Part shown: positions 10,013-21,069 of the stretch, piece after piece
Layout: the number at the start of each line of letters is the position of its first letter
Numbering within the stretch: position 1 is the stretch's first letter
Notes under the pieces: model-generated
Seen by the model: only the letters and a program-made list of their open reading frames with translations
Database searches by the model: none
What the model was told of the DNA's origin: nothing
Program-made: the position numbers and the translations under genes
Assembly (NCBI RefSeq): GCF_001517105.1
Contig: NZ_LPVF01000002.1
Span: 1 to 55,557, forward strand
DNA: 55,557 nucleotides
Reading direction: 5' to 3'
Origin: Bacillus halotolerans
GTDB lineage: Bacteria > Bacillota > Bacilli > Bacillales > Bacillaceae

Positions 10013-10222
10013 TGGCTTTGAAAATACCGGAATAACAGCATTTTATAATTTTCTAATAAAGCTATTATCCTATGAAAAATCCTTTTAAATCAAGACTTTC
10101 GAACCAAGGTTTTTTATACCGTAAGATTATATACGACAAAATTCGACATGAACAGACTTTTTTTACTTTCATTAAACATTTTTAATTTTAATTATTCTTT
10201 TTAGGGGCATACGTATATATCC
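10013..10222. other. AT-rich intergenic region between abrB and metS
   Basis: About 210 bases of very AT-rich DNA without a coding reading frame. It holds a Spo0A-box-like pair at 10132-10148 (listed as a finding) and several A/T runs. On the - strand TATAAT is at 10132-10127 with only a poor -35 (TGTTCA). I see no clear RNA gene. Confidence 0.6.
10132..10148 (-). promoter_or_regulatory. Second Spo0A-box-like tandem pair
   Basis: On the - strand TGTCGAA (10142-10148) and TGTCGTA (10132-10138) with a 10-base period, the same geometry as the pair in the abrB leader. Function is not known; see finding. Confidence 0.5.
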
Positions 10223-10250
10223 TTGATCTTAAAGGCTAAGATGGTATCAT
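10223..10250 (+). promoter_or_regulatory. Probable sigma-A promoter of metS
   Basis: TTGATC at 10223-10228, 16-base spacer, TATCAT at 10245-10250. It would give a leader of about 100 bases before metS. Confidence 0.5.
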
Positions 10251-10304
10251 AGATAAAGGATAAATATAAAAATAGGTAATCATATATGATTTGCACTTAT
10301 CGCC

Positions 10305-10332
10305 GCTCTCGTCCTTTGGGCGGGAGCTTTTT
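10305..10332 (+). terminator. Terminator-like hairpin in the metS leader
   Basis: GCTCTCGTCC / GGGCGGGAGC stem (two G-T pairs) with a TTT loop and five T, ending 13 bases before the GGGAGG ribosome binding site of metS. The form resembles the terminators of T-box leaders, but no T-box core is present upstream. It may attenuate metS. Confidence 0.6.
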
Positions 10333-10342
10333 GACATTCTGA

Positions 10343-12352
<2,010 letters not shown>

Positions 12353-12357
12353 TGATA

Positions 12358-12406
12358 AACAAAAGGTGTTTCACGTGTAACAATTCGTCGAACACCTTTT
12401 GTGTTT
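12358..12406 (+). terminator. Hairpin between metS and yabD
   Basis: ACAAAAGGTGTT / AACACCTTTTGT stem around a 20-base loop with only a broken T-run (GTGTTTCG). It is a weak or partial terminator that may lower yabD expression rather than end the transcript. Confidence 0.55.
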
Positions 12407-12430
12407 CGACAAGAAAGGAGTTTTTCATTT

Positions 12431-13198
12431 ATGTTATTTGACACACATGCACATTTAAATGCAGAACAATACAATACAGATCTAGAAGAGGTTATTGAGC
12501 GGGCGAAAACTGAAAAAGTGGACCGTATTGTAGTTGTCGGTTTTGACCGGCCGACCATTACCCGGGCGATGGAAATGATTGAGGAATATGATTTTATTTA
12601 TGCTGCTATCGGCTGGCACCCAGTTGACGCCATTGACATGACAGAGGAAGATTTGGCTTGGATTAAAGAGCTTTCTGCTCATGAAAAAGTGGTAGCGATA
12701 GGAGAAATGGGTCTGGATTATCATTGGGATAAATCTCCTAAGGACGTTCAAAAAGAAGTATTCAGAAAACAAATTGCCTTGGCGAAAGAGGTCAATCTCC
12801 CTATTATTATTCACAACCGTGATGCGACAGAGGATGTTGTTACCATTTTGAAAGAGGAAGGCGCAGACGAAGTCGGCGGCATCATGCATTGCTTTACGGG
12901 CAGTATCGAAGTTGCAAGAGAATGTATGAAAATGAATTTTTATTTGTCATTTGGCGGTCCTGTCACCTTCAAAAATGCGAAGAAACCGAAGGAAGTTGTA
13001 AAGGAAATTCCGAATGATAGGCTGCTGATTGAAACTGACTGTCCGTTTCTTACACCAACTCCTTTTCGAGGGAAAAGAAATGAGCCAAGCTATGTAAAAT
13101 ATGTGGCGGAGCAGATTGCTGAATTAAGAGGAACAACCTTTGAAGAAATTGCATCAATCACGACTGAAAATGCAAAAAGACTTTTCCGTATAAACTGA
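12431..13198 (+). CDS. yabD: TatD-family metal-dependent hydrolase YabD
   Basis: A 255-residue TIM-barrel amidohydrolase of the TatD family. The metal ligands start with DTHAHLN at residues 4-10, followed by GEMGLDYHWD near residue 95, IIHNRDA, HCFTGS and ETDCPFLTP near 200. TatD proteins are Mg-dependent DNases linked to DNA repair; some homologues act on D-aminoacyl-tRNA, so the natural substrate is not certain. AGAAAGGAG precedes the ATG at 12431. Probably read from the metS promoter. Confidence 0.92.
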   Translation: MLFDTHAHLNAEQYNTDLEEVIERAKTEKVDRIVVVGFDRPTITRAMEMIEEYDFIYAAIGWHPVDAIDMTEEDLAWIKELSAHEKVVAIGEMGLDYHWDKSPKDVQKEVFRKQIALAKEVNLPIIIHNRDATEDVVTILKEEGADEVGGIMHCFTGSIEVARECMKMNFYLSFGGPVTFKNAKKPKEVVKEIPNDRLLIETDCPFLTPTPFRGKRNEPSYVKYVAEQIAELRGTTFEEIASITTENAKRLFRIN

Positions 13199-13375
13199 CA
13201 ACAAACGCTAGCGGGTTTTGTAAGAGCTTGTCCGTTCCGGCGTTTTTCCATAAAAGTTCTACATGCTTTCTTCTCCTCATAGGATAGGTTTGTCGACAAG
13301 TCTTTCTTCCGTTTCTCGGTGTGTTTCAGGATAATGAAGAAGACACTGAGCTTTTAGGAGAAGGAGAAGGGAGGG

Positions 13376-13404
13376 TTGACAGCCTTTTAGATACTCTATA
13401 TAAT
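13376..13404 (+). promoter_or_regulatory. Consensus sigma-A promoter of yabE
   Basis: TTGACA at 13376-13381, 17-base spacer, TATAAT at 13399-13404: a perfect promoter. The expected start (about 13411) is the first base of GAGGAGAAGGAGG, the ribosome binding site. Confidence 0.85.
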
Positions 13405-13443
13405 CTCTCCGAGGAGAAGGAGGCGTTTTTCATCACACAAAAA

Positions 13444-14667
13444 ATGAAAAAGCTGTTTTCCGTAAAGCTTAGCAAAAGCAAAGTCATTCTGGTTGCTGCT
13501 TGTTTGCTGCTGGCGGGAAGCGGGACTGCGTACGCAGCTCATGAGCTGACGAAACAATCAGTCTCAGTTTCTATCAACGGCAAAAAGAAAAATATACGCA
13601 CACATGCAAAAACAGTCGGTGATCTTTTAGAAACACTCGATATAAAGACAAGAGACGAGGATAAGATCACACCTGCTAAAAAGACACAAATAACAGCAGA
13701 TATGAATGTTGTGTATGAGGCTGCAAAACCTGTGAAGCTTACTTTAAACGGGGAAGAAAAGACATTATGGTCAACAGCAAAAACGGTCGGTGCATTACTG
13801 GACGAACAAGATGTTGATGTGAAAGAACACGATCAAATTGATCCTGCAATAGATACAGAAGTTTCGAAAGACATGAAAATTAACATAGAACCTGCGTTCC
13901 AAGTCACTATGAACGATGCGGGGAAAGAAAAGAAGATCTGGACGACTTCGACTACGGTCGCTGACTTTTTAAAACAGCAAAAGATGAACATAAAAGACGA
14001 AGATAAAATCAAGCCTGCGTTAGACGAAAAGCTAACGAAAGGAAAGGCTGATATTACAATAACTCGTATCGAAAAGGTCACCGATGTAGTTGAAGAGAAA
14101 ATAGCGTTTGATGTGAAAAAACAAGAAGACGCATCTCTTGAAAAAGGGCAAGAAAAGGTCGTTCAAAAAGGAAAAGAAGGCAAGCTCAAAAAACATTATG
14201 AAGTCGTAAAGGAAAACGGCGAAGAAGTTTCCAGAGAGCTTGTAAAAGAAGAAACAGCCGAGCAAAGCAAAGATAAAGTGGTTGCGATCGGCACAAAGCA
14301 AAGCAGTCCGAAGATTGAAAAGGTCAGTGCTTCTGGCGATTCAAAACCAGTTGTGTCGCGGAGCAATGAATCAACCGGTAAAGTCATGACAGTATCATCT
14401 ACGGCTTATACGGCAAGCTGCAGCGGATGTTCAGGACATACGGCTACAGGCGTTAATCTGAAAAATAATCCTAATGCAAAAGTCATCGCAGTAGATCCAA
14501 ATGTCATTCCGCTAGGCTCAAAAGTCCACGTTGAAGGATATGGATACGCTGTTGCTGCTGATACGGGCTCAGCGATTAAAGGCAATAAAATAGATGTCTT
14601 TTTCCCTGAGAAATCATCGGCTTACCGATGGGGAAATAAAACAGTTAAAATTAAAATCTTGAATTAA
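13444..14667 (+). CDS. yabE: YabE, cell wall-associated protein with G5 and 3D domains
   Basis: From the ATG at 13444 the protein has 407 residues. It has a basic N-terminus and a membrane/signal segment (about residues 13-32), three DUF348 repeats (SVSINGKKKNIRT, KLTLNGEEKTLWS, QVTMNDAGKEKKIWT), a G5 domain (about 210-285) and a C-terminal 3D domain with DTGSAIKGNKIDVFF, a fold of lytic transglycosylases. The architecture is that of Rpf/Sps-type wall-remodelling enzymes. A longer frame from GTG 13321 is unlikely because the promoter lies within it; an ATC at 13432 has better spacing to the ribosome binding site (see finding). In B. subtilis yabE is also silenced by a sigma-X/sigma-M antisense RNA; I could not place that promoter here. 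Confidence 0.88.
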   Translation: MKKLFSVKLSKSKVILVAACLLLAGSGTAYAAHELTKQSVSVSINGKKKNIRTHAKTVGDLLETLDIKTRDEDKITPAKKTQITADMNVVYEAAKPVKLTLNGEEKTLWSTAKTVGALLDEQDVDVKEHDQIDPAIDTEVSKDMKINIEPAFQVTMNDAGKEKKIWTTSTTVADFLKQQKMNIKDEDKIKPALDEKLTKGKADITITRIEKVTDVVEEKIAFDVKKQEDASLEKGQEKVVQKGKEGKLKKHYEVVKENGEEVSRELVKEETAEQSKDKVVAIGTKQSSPKIEKVSASGDSKPVVSRSNESTGKVMTVSSTAYTASCSGCSGHTATGVNLKNNPNAKVIAVDPNVIPLGSKVHVEGYGYAVAADTGSAIKGNKIDVFFPEKSSAYRWGNKTVKIKILN

Positions 14668-14682
14668 TATATACTTATCTGT

Positions 14683-14711
14683 ACAGAGGGTTTTGCGCCC
14701 TCTGTTTTTTT
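14683..14711 (+). terminator. Terminator of yabE
   Basis: ACAGAGGG / CCCTCTGT stem, short loop, run of T. Confidence 0.92.
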
Positions 14712-14811
14712 CGTTATAATAGACGAAGTGTATTTTCTGCTTATTAGACGCTCGAAATATGAAAAAGTTTCATCAATATACAAAAGTTTTTATTTTGTCT
14801 TGGAGGAAATA

Positions 14812-16258
<1,447 letters not shown>

Positions 16259-16261
16259 TCG

Positions 16262-16290
16262 CACCACATGGACTGACGCTACATAGGCTA
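16262..16290 (+). promoter_or_regulatory. Sigma-K type promoter of yabG
   Basis: CACC at 16262-16265, 16-base spacer, CATAGGCTA at 16282-16290: an exact fit to the sigma-K consensus (mACm / CATAnnnTA). It implies an untranslated leader of about 108 bases. YabG is known to be made late in the mother cell. Confidence 0.75.
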
Positions 16291-16404
16291 GAGAAGGACC
16301 TTAAAATCCAATGATTAGAAAAACTTGCACTCAGCGAAAAAAGGCGCTTTTCTCAAGGCTCTTTCTTTCATGATGAGGCTTAGTCTATGTGTGGAGTGAG
16401 GAAC

Positions 16405-17277
16405 GTGCAATTTCAAATAGGGGATATGGTAGCCAGAAAATCCTATCAAATGGATGTTTTGTTTCGCATTATAGGGATAGAGCAAACAAGTACAGGAAAT
16501 TCAATCGCCATTTTGCATGGTGACGAAGTCAGGCTGATTGCTGATGCGTATTTTTCTGATTTGGTGGCCGTGCAAAAAGATGAGCAGCTGATGCGAAAAA
16601 AGAAAGATGAAAGCAGAATGAATGAATCACTTGAGTTGCTCCGTCAGGATTATAAACTGCTGAGAGAAAAACAGGAGTACTATGCAACAAGCCAGTATCA
16701 GCATCAGGAGCACTATTTTCATATGCCGGGCAAGGTGCTTCATATGGACGGTGATGAGGCGTATTTAAAAAAATGCCTGAGTGTCTATAAAAAAATCGGT
16801 GTGCCGGTTTACGGCATTCATTGCCACGAAAAGAAAATGTCTGCTTCTATAGAAGAATTGCTCGACAAATATCGACCTGACATCCTGGTGATTACCGGGC
16901 ATGATGCATACTCCAAGCAAAAGGGCGGCATTGATGATTTGAGCGCATACAGACATTCAAAACACTTTGTCGAAACAGTTCATAAAGCACGAAAAAAAAT
17001 CCCTCACTTAGATCAGCTTGTTATTTTTGCGGGGGCTTGCCAATCCCACTTTGAATCACTAATAAGAGCGGGGGCGAATTTCGCGAGTTCTCCTTCAAGA
17101 GTAAACATTCACGCTCTTGATCCTGTATATATCGTAGCGAAAATCAGCTTTACGCCTTTTATGGAACGAATCAATGTATGGGAAGTGCTTCGGAATACAC
17201 TGACAAGAGAGAAAGGACTTGGAGGCATTGAAACAAGAGGAGTACTGAGGGTCGGAATGCCTTATAAGTCCAATTAA
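16405..17277 (+). CDS. yabG: Sporulation-specific protease YabG
   Basis: A 290-residue mother-cell cysteine-type protease that processes spore coat proteins such as SpoIVA, YeeK and SafA and prepares the coat for cross-linking. The N-terminal part looks like a small barrel (QIGDMVARKSYQMDVLFRI); the C-terminal part has DILVITGHDAY near residue 165 and AGACQSHFESL near 213, with His and Cys suited to catalysis. The GTG at 16405 follows GTGAGG and gives the usual length; an ATG six codons earlier has no ribosome binding site. Confidence 0.93.
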   Translation: MQFQIGDMVARKSYQMDVLFRIIGIEQTSTGNSIAILHGDEVRLIADAYFSDLVAVQKDEQLMRKKKDESRMNESLELLRQDYKLLREKQEYYATSQYQHQEHYFHMPGKVLHMDGDEAYLKKCLSVYKKIGVPVYGIHCHEKKMSASIEELLDKYRPDILVITGHDAYSKQKGGIDDLSAYRHSKHFVETVHKARKKIPHLDQLVIFAGACQSHFESLIRAGANFASSPSRVNIHALDPVYIVAKISFTPFMERINVWEVLRNTLTREKGLGGIETRGVLRVGMPYKSN

Positions 17278-17306
17278 CCCCGGATAGATGATTTATTCGG
17301 GGTTTT
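17275..17306 (+). terminator. Terminator of yabG
   Basis: AACCCCGGA / TTCGGGGTT stem around a loop, then TTTTATTTT; it overlaps the TAA stop of yabG. Confidence 0.9.
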
Positions 17307-17387
17307 TATTTTGCATAATGATACATAATTTACCGAAACTTGCGGAAAATATTTGAGGAATCATAGAATTTTGTCAAAATAATTTTG

Positions 17388-17417
17388 TTGACAACGTCTT
17401 ATTAACGTTGATATAAT
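17388..17417 (+). promoter_or_regulatory. veg promoter 1 (sigma-A)
   Basis: TTGACA at 17388-17393, 18-base spacer, TATAAT at 17412-17417; AT-rich DNA upstream could act as an UP element. Confidence 0.9.
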
Positions 17418-17428
17418 TTAAATTTTAT

Positions 17429-17457
17429 TTGACAAAAATGGGCTCGTGTTGTACAAT
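17429..17457 (+). promoter_or_regulatory. veg promoter 2 (sigma-A)
   Basis: TTGACA at 17429-17434, 17-base spacer, TACAAT at 17452-17457, directly downstream of promoter 1. The veg region of B. subtilis is a classic strong vegetative promoter. Confidence 0.92.
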
Positions 17458-17478
17458 AAATATAGTGAGGTGGATGCA

Positions 17479-17739
17479 ATGGCGAAGACGTTGTCCGATA
17501 TTAAAAGGTCGCTTGATGGAAATTTAGGTAAAAGGCTGACGTTAAAAGCAAACGGTGGCCGCCGAAAAACGATTGAGCGCTCGGGCATTTTAGCTGAGAC
17601 GTACCCTGCTGTTTTTGTGATACAACTAGATCAAGACGAGAACTCGTTTGAAAGAGTTTCATACAGTTATGCTGATATTTTGACTGAGACTGTTGAGCTG
17701 ACATTTAATGATGACGCGGCAAGCTCAGTAGCATTTTAA
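17479..17739 (+). CDS. veg: Veg protein
   Basis: An 86-residue basic, small beta-rich protein of the Veg family. In B. subtilis it stimulates biofilm formation, apparently by counteracting the repressor SinR, and affects spore outgrowth; the molecular mechanism is not clear. The start is the ATG at 17479 with AGTGAGGTGG in front; the in-frame extension from 17446 overlaps the promoter. It is expressed from two very strong tandem promoters and followed by its own terminator. Confidence 0.96.
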   Translation: MAKTLSDIKRSLDGNLGKRLTLKANGGRRKTIERSGILAETYPAVFVIQLDQDENSFERVSYSYADILTETVELTFNDDAASSVAF

Positions 17740-17741
17740 CG

Positions 17742-17772
17742 GGCAGTGAACTTTTTGTTTACTGCTTTTTGT
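17742..17772 (+). terminator. Terminator of veg
   Basis: GGCAGTGAAC / GTTTACTGC imperfect stem with a T-rich loop, followed by TTTTTG. Confidence 0.8.
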
Positions 17773-17900
17773 TTTGCCTTTTTTTGGTTTCCATTAATTC
17801 TCTCGATATTTTCACTGTCATTAAACAAAAGATAAAAACGGTCACATTTTATCGTGACGTGCACGAATCGTTATCATCTCTAAAAAAGGAGTTGTTTCGT

Positions 17901-18086
17901 TTGGGCAGACGTCGTGGAGTTATGTCAGATGAGTTTAAATATGAGCTGGCTAAGGACCTTGGTTTTTATGACACTGTAAAAAATGAAGGTTGGGGCGGCA
18001 TTCGTGCCCGCGATGCCGGTAATATGGTAAAACGGGCAATTGAAATCGCCGAACAGCAAATGGCTCAGAATCAGAATAACCGATAA
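17901..18086 (+). CDS. sspF: Alpha/beta-type small acid-soluble spore protein SspF
   Basis: A 61-residue minor alpha/beta-type SASP. These proteins coat forespore DNA and protect it from UV and heat. The conserved core [12 protein letters not shown] and the [17 protein letters not shown] motif are clear. The start is TTG 17901 with AAAAGGAG at 17885-17892; the longer open frame reaches back into the veg terminator. Expression should be in the forespore (sigma-G), but I could not assign the promoter with confidence. Confidence 0.94.
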   Translation: MGRRRGVMSDEFKYELAKDLGFYDTVKNEGWGGIRARDAGNMVKRAIEIAEQQMAQNQNNR

Positions 18087-18095
18087 GGAATGTGA

Positions 18096-18126
18096 CCCGG
18101 GGGACGTATAGTTCCCCGGTTTTTGA
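18096..18126 (+). terminator. Terminator of sspF
   Basis: CCGGGGGA / TTCCCCGG stem with a 7-base loop followed by five T. Confidence 0.9.
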
Positions 18127-18233
18127 TTTTGGATGTAAATACATAATAGCTCCAATATGGATATGTTCATCCCGTACTTCAAATGTGATACAATGTTCAT
18201 ACTTATGTTTAGATGGAGAAGTAGGTGAAAGCT

Positions 18234-19103
18234 ATGCGTATTTTAGAAAAAGCGCCAGCCAAGATCAATCTGTCACTCGACGTTACCCGAAAGCGCCCGG
18301 ATGGTTATCATGAAGTCGAAATGATTATGACGACAATTGATTTAGCAGATCGGATTGAATTGACGGAGCTGGCAGAAGATGTAGTGAGGGTTTCATCCCA
18401 CAACCGCTTTGTGCCCGATGACCAAAGAAACTTAGCTTATCAGGCTGCCAAGCTCGTCAAAGACAGATACAACGTGAAAAAGGGAGTTTCCATTATGATC
18501 ACTAAGGTGATCCCGGTGGCTGCCGGCCTTGCTGGCGGTAGCAGTGATGCGGCGGCAACGCTCAGAGGACTGAACAGACTGTGGAATTTAAATCTTTCTG
18601 CAGAAACACTGGCGGAGCTGGGAGCGGAAATTGGCTCAGACGTCTCGTTTTGCGTCTATGGCGGAACTGCGCTTGCCACCGGACGCGGTGAAAAGATCAA
18701 ACACATCAGCCCGCCTCCGCATTGCTGGGTCATTTTGGCGAAACCGACAATCGGCGTTTCCACGGCCGAGGTCTACAGACAGCTGAAGCTTGATGAGGTG
18801 GAACACCCGGATGTAAACGGTATGATTGACGCGATTGAGGAAAAGAGCTTTCCAAAGATGTGCAGCCGTTTAGGCAATGTGCTTGAGTCTGTAACGCTTG
18901 ATATGCATCCTGAAGTCGCGATGATCAAAAACCAGATGAAACGCTTTGGTGCAGATGCTGTGTTAATGAGCGGAAGCGGTCCGACTGTGTTTGGACTGGT
19001 TCAGTATGAGTCTAAGGTACAGAGGATTTATAACGGGTTAAGAGGCTTCTGCGATCAGGTATATGCGGTGAGAATGATCGGCGAACAGAACGCTCTTGAT
19101 TAA
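18234..19103 (+). CDS. ispE: 4-diphosphocytidyl-2-C-methyl-D-erythritol kinase
   Basis: A GHMP kinase of the non-mevalonate isoprenoid pathway; it phosphorylates CDP-ME to CDP-ME-2-phosphate. 289 residues. [12 protein letters not shown] starts at residue 6, the ATP-binding glycine-rich loop [14 protein letters not shown] is at about residues 91-104, and GSGPTVFGL lies near the end. ATG 18234 gives the family length; a GTG three codons upstream is possible. purR follows in the same direction with its own operator. Confidence 0.96.
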   Translation: MRILEKAPAKINLSLDVTRKRPDGYHEVEMIMTTIDLADRIELTELAEDVVRVSSHNRFVPDDQRNLAYQAAKLVKDRYNVKKGVSIMITKVIPVAAGLAGGSSDAAATLRGLNRLWNLNLSAETLAELGAEIGSDVSFCVYGGTALATGRGEKIKHISPPPHCWVILAKPTIGVSTAEVYRQLKLDEVEHPDVNGMIDAIEEKSFPKMCSRLGNVLESVTLDMHPEVAMIKNQMKRFGADAVLMSGSGPTVFGLVQYESKVQRIYNGLRGFCDQVYAVRMIGEQNALD

Positions 19104-19146
19104 ATCCGTATGTTAAGTTATATTGATCTTAAAATATTCGGATTTT
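19102..19146 (+). promoter_or_regulatory. PurR operator (two PurBox-like sites) before purR
   Basis: AAATCCGTATGTT at 19102-19114 and, inverted, AATATTCGGATTT at about 19133-19145 (AAATCCGAATATT on the - strand). The second fits the PurBox consensus (AWWWCCGAACWWT) well, the first partly. The arrangement matches two oppositely oriented PurBoxes and fits autoregulation of purR. Confidence 0.6.
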
Positions 19147-19158
19147 GGGGGTAAGTTC

Positions 19159-20016
19159 ATGAAGTTTCGTCGCAGCGGCAGATTGGTGGACTTAACAAAT
19201 TATTTGTTAACCCATCCGCACGAGTTAATACCGTTAACCTTTTTTTCTGAGCGGTATGAATCTGCAAAATCATCGATCAGTGAAGATTTAACAATTATAA
19301 AGCAAACCTTTGAGCAGCAGGGGATCGGTACCTTGCTTACTGTTCCCGGTGCTGCCGGAGGTGTCAAATATATTCCGAAAATGAAGCAGGCTGAAGCTGA
19401 AGAGTTCGTTCAGACACTTGGACAGTCATTGGCAAATCCTGAGCGTATCCTTCCGGGCGGTTATGTGTATTTAACGGATATCTTAGGAAAGCCATCTGTT
19501 CTCTCCAAGGTTGGAAAGCTGTTTGCTTCTGTATTTGCGGACCGCGAAATTGACGTTGTCATGACCGTTGCCACGAAAGGCATCCCTCTTGCGTATGCAG
19601 CTGCGAGTTATCTGAATGTGCCTGTCGTCATTGTGCGCAAGGATAACAAGGTAACGGAGGGCTCCACGGTAAGCATTAATTACGTGTCAGGCTCCTCAAA
19701 CCGCATTCAAACGATGTCACTTGCAAAAAGAAGCATGAAAACGGGTTCAAACGTACTCATTATTGATGACTTTATGAAAGCAGGCGGCACAATTAATGGT
19801 ATGATTAACCTGTTGGATGAGTTTAATGCGAATGTCGCGGGGATCGGCGTCTTGGTCGAAGCCGAAGGAGTAGATGAACGTCTTGTTGATGAATATATGT
19901 CACTTCTAACTCTTTCAACGATCAACATGAAAGATAAGTCCATTGAAATTCAGAATGGCAATTTTCTGCGTTTTTTTAAAGACAATCTTTTGAAGAATGG
20001 AGAGACGGAATCATGA
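19159..20016 (+). CDS. purR: Purine operon repressor PurR
   Basis: A 285-residue repressor of purine synthesis and transport genes. A winged-helix DNA-binding domain occupies residues 1-73 and a phosphoribosyltransferase-fold effector domain the rest; PRPP binds at [16 protein letters not shown] (about 200-215) and prevents DNA binding, and (p)ppGpp is reported to compete. The ATG at 19159 follows TGGGGGTAAG. The stop overlaps the ridA start (ATGA), so the two are coupled. Confidence 0.97.
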
Positions 20017-20390
20017 CAAAAGCAGTCCACACAAAACATGCCCCAGCAGCAATTGGGCCTTACTCACAAGGGATTATCGTCAATAATATGTTTTACAGCT
20101 CAGGCCAAATTCCTTTGACACCTTCAGGCGAGATGGTAAACGGTGATATTAAGGAGCAGACGCATCAAGTATTCAGCAACTTAAAAGCGGTGTTGGAAGA
20201 AGCGGGTGCTTCTTTTGAAACAGTTGTAAAGGCAACTGTATTTATCGCGGACATGGAACAGTTTGCGGAAGTGAACGAAGTGTACGGACAATATTTTGAC
20301 ACGCACAAACCGGCGAGATCTTGCGTTGAAGTTGCGAGACTTCCAAAGGATGCATTAGTCGAAATCGAAGTGATTGCGTTAGTAAAATAA
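20013..20390 (+). CDS. ridA: RidA family enamine/imine deaminase (YabJ)
   Basis: 125 residues, a trimeric YjgF/YER057c/UK114 protein that hydrolyses reactive enamines and imines made by PLP enzymes. IGPYSQG at about residues 14-20 and the conserved catalytic-site arginine in KPARSCVEV (about R105) are present. It is translationally coupled to purR and was earlier reported to be needed for normal PurR repression of purA. Confidence 0.96.
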
Positions 20391-20396
20391 TAAGAA

Positions 20397-20431
20397 AAGT
20401 GATTCTGGGTAAACTCGGAATCACTTTTTTA
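20397..20431 (+). terminator. Terminator of purR-ridA
   Basis: AAGTGATTCTG / CGGAATCACTT stem followed by TTTTTT. Confidence 0.92.
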
Positions 20432-20512
20432 TTTACCTTATGCCCGAAATAAAAGCGTTATGACCTAATTGTGTATTTATATCCTATTTTTTCAAAAAAT
20501 ATTTTAAAAAAC

Positions 20513-20540
20513 AGCAGGAATTCAGAAAAAATCGTGGAAT
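20513..20540 (+). promoter_or_regulatory. Sigma-H promoter of spoVG
   Basis: AGCAGGAATT at 20513-20522 and GTGGAAT at 20534-20540 fit the sigma-H consensus (RnAGGAwWW / RnnGAAT). The A/T-rich stretch just upstream (20478-20512) is the classic upstream region bound by AbrB, whose gene is also in this window. Confidence 0.88.
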
Positions 20541-20584
20541 TGATAAACTAATGCTTTTATATAGGGAAAAGGTGGTGAACTACT

Positions 20585-20878
20585 GTGGAAGTTACTGACG
20601 TAAGATTACGCCGCGTGAATACCGATGGTCGCATGAGAGCGATTGCATCCATCACGCTGGATCACGAATTTGTTGTTCATGATATTCGTGTGATTGATGG
20701 AAACAATGGTCTTTTCGTTGCGATGCCGAGTAAACGCACCCCTGATGGAGAGTTCCGCGATATTGCTCATCCTATTAATTCAAGCACGCGAGGAAAGATT
20801 CAAGATGCCGTGTTAAATGAGTATCATCGTCTGGGTGACACTGAAGCATTAGAATTCGAAGAAGCTGGAGCTTCTTAA
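20585..20878 (+). CDS. spoVG: SpoVG, RNA-binding regulator of sporulation and division
   Basis: A 97-residue protein of the SpoVG family ([20 protein letters not shown] at the start, [20 protein letters not shown] in the middle). It binds nucleic acid and affects asymmetric division and spore cortex formation, and in other Gram-positives virulence and capsule genes. The start is GTG 20585 behind AAAGGTGGTG. It has a sigma-H promoter and its own terminator. Confidence 0.97.
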   Translation: MEVTDVRLRRVNTDGRMRAIASITLDHEFVVHDIRVIDGNNGLFVAMPSKRTPDGEFRDIAHPINSSTRGKIQDAVLNEYHRLGDTEALEFEEAGAS

Positions 20879-20893
20879 AAAATAACCAAAAAG

Positions 20894-20945
20894 CAAGGAC
20901 TGCTGATAGGGCTGAGACAAGCCTTTTTCCGGCAGTCCTTTTTTA
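20894..20945 (+). terminator. Terminator of spoVG
   Basis: AAGGACTGCTG ... CGGCAGTCCTT outer stem followed by TTTTTT; an inner hairpin (AGGGCT / AGCCTT) branches within the loop. Confidence 0.88.
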
Positions 20946-21005
20946 ATTCTGATTTTTCAAACTAAAATGCACCCATAGAAAATTCTTGCACTTCATGAAG
21001 TCTCC

Positions 21006-21034
21006 TTGAAATCAACTGATATTTAGGATATATT
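21006..21034 (+). promoter_or_regulatory. Sigma-A promoter of glmU-prs
   Basis: TTGAAA at 21006-21011, 17-base spacer, TATATT at 21029-21034. Confidence 0.75.
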
Positions 21035-21069
21035 TTTCTATGGATAAAAGGGATATTGGAGGCCATTAA

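Noticed and set aside
13444..14667. Antisense sigma-X/sigma-M promoter within yabE
   Set aside because: Known from B. subtilis, but I found no GAAAC/CGAC-type pair with 16-17 base spacing on the - strand that I could defend, so no feature is listed.
17769..17900. N-terminal extension of sspF to 105 residues
   Set aside because: The extension covers the veg terminator and AT-rich intergenic DNA; the TTG at 17901 with AAAAGGAG gives the normal SASP length.
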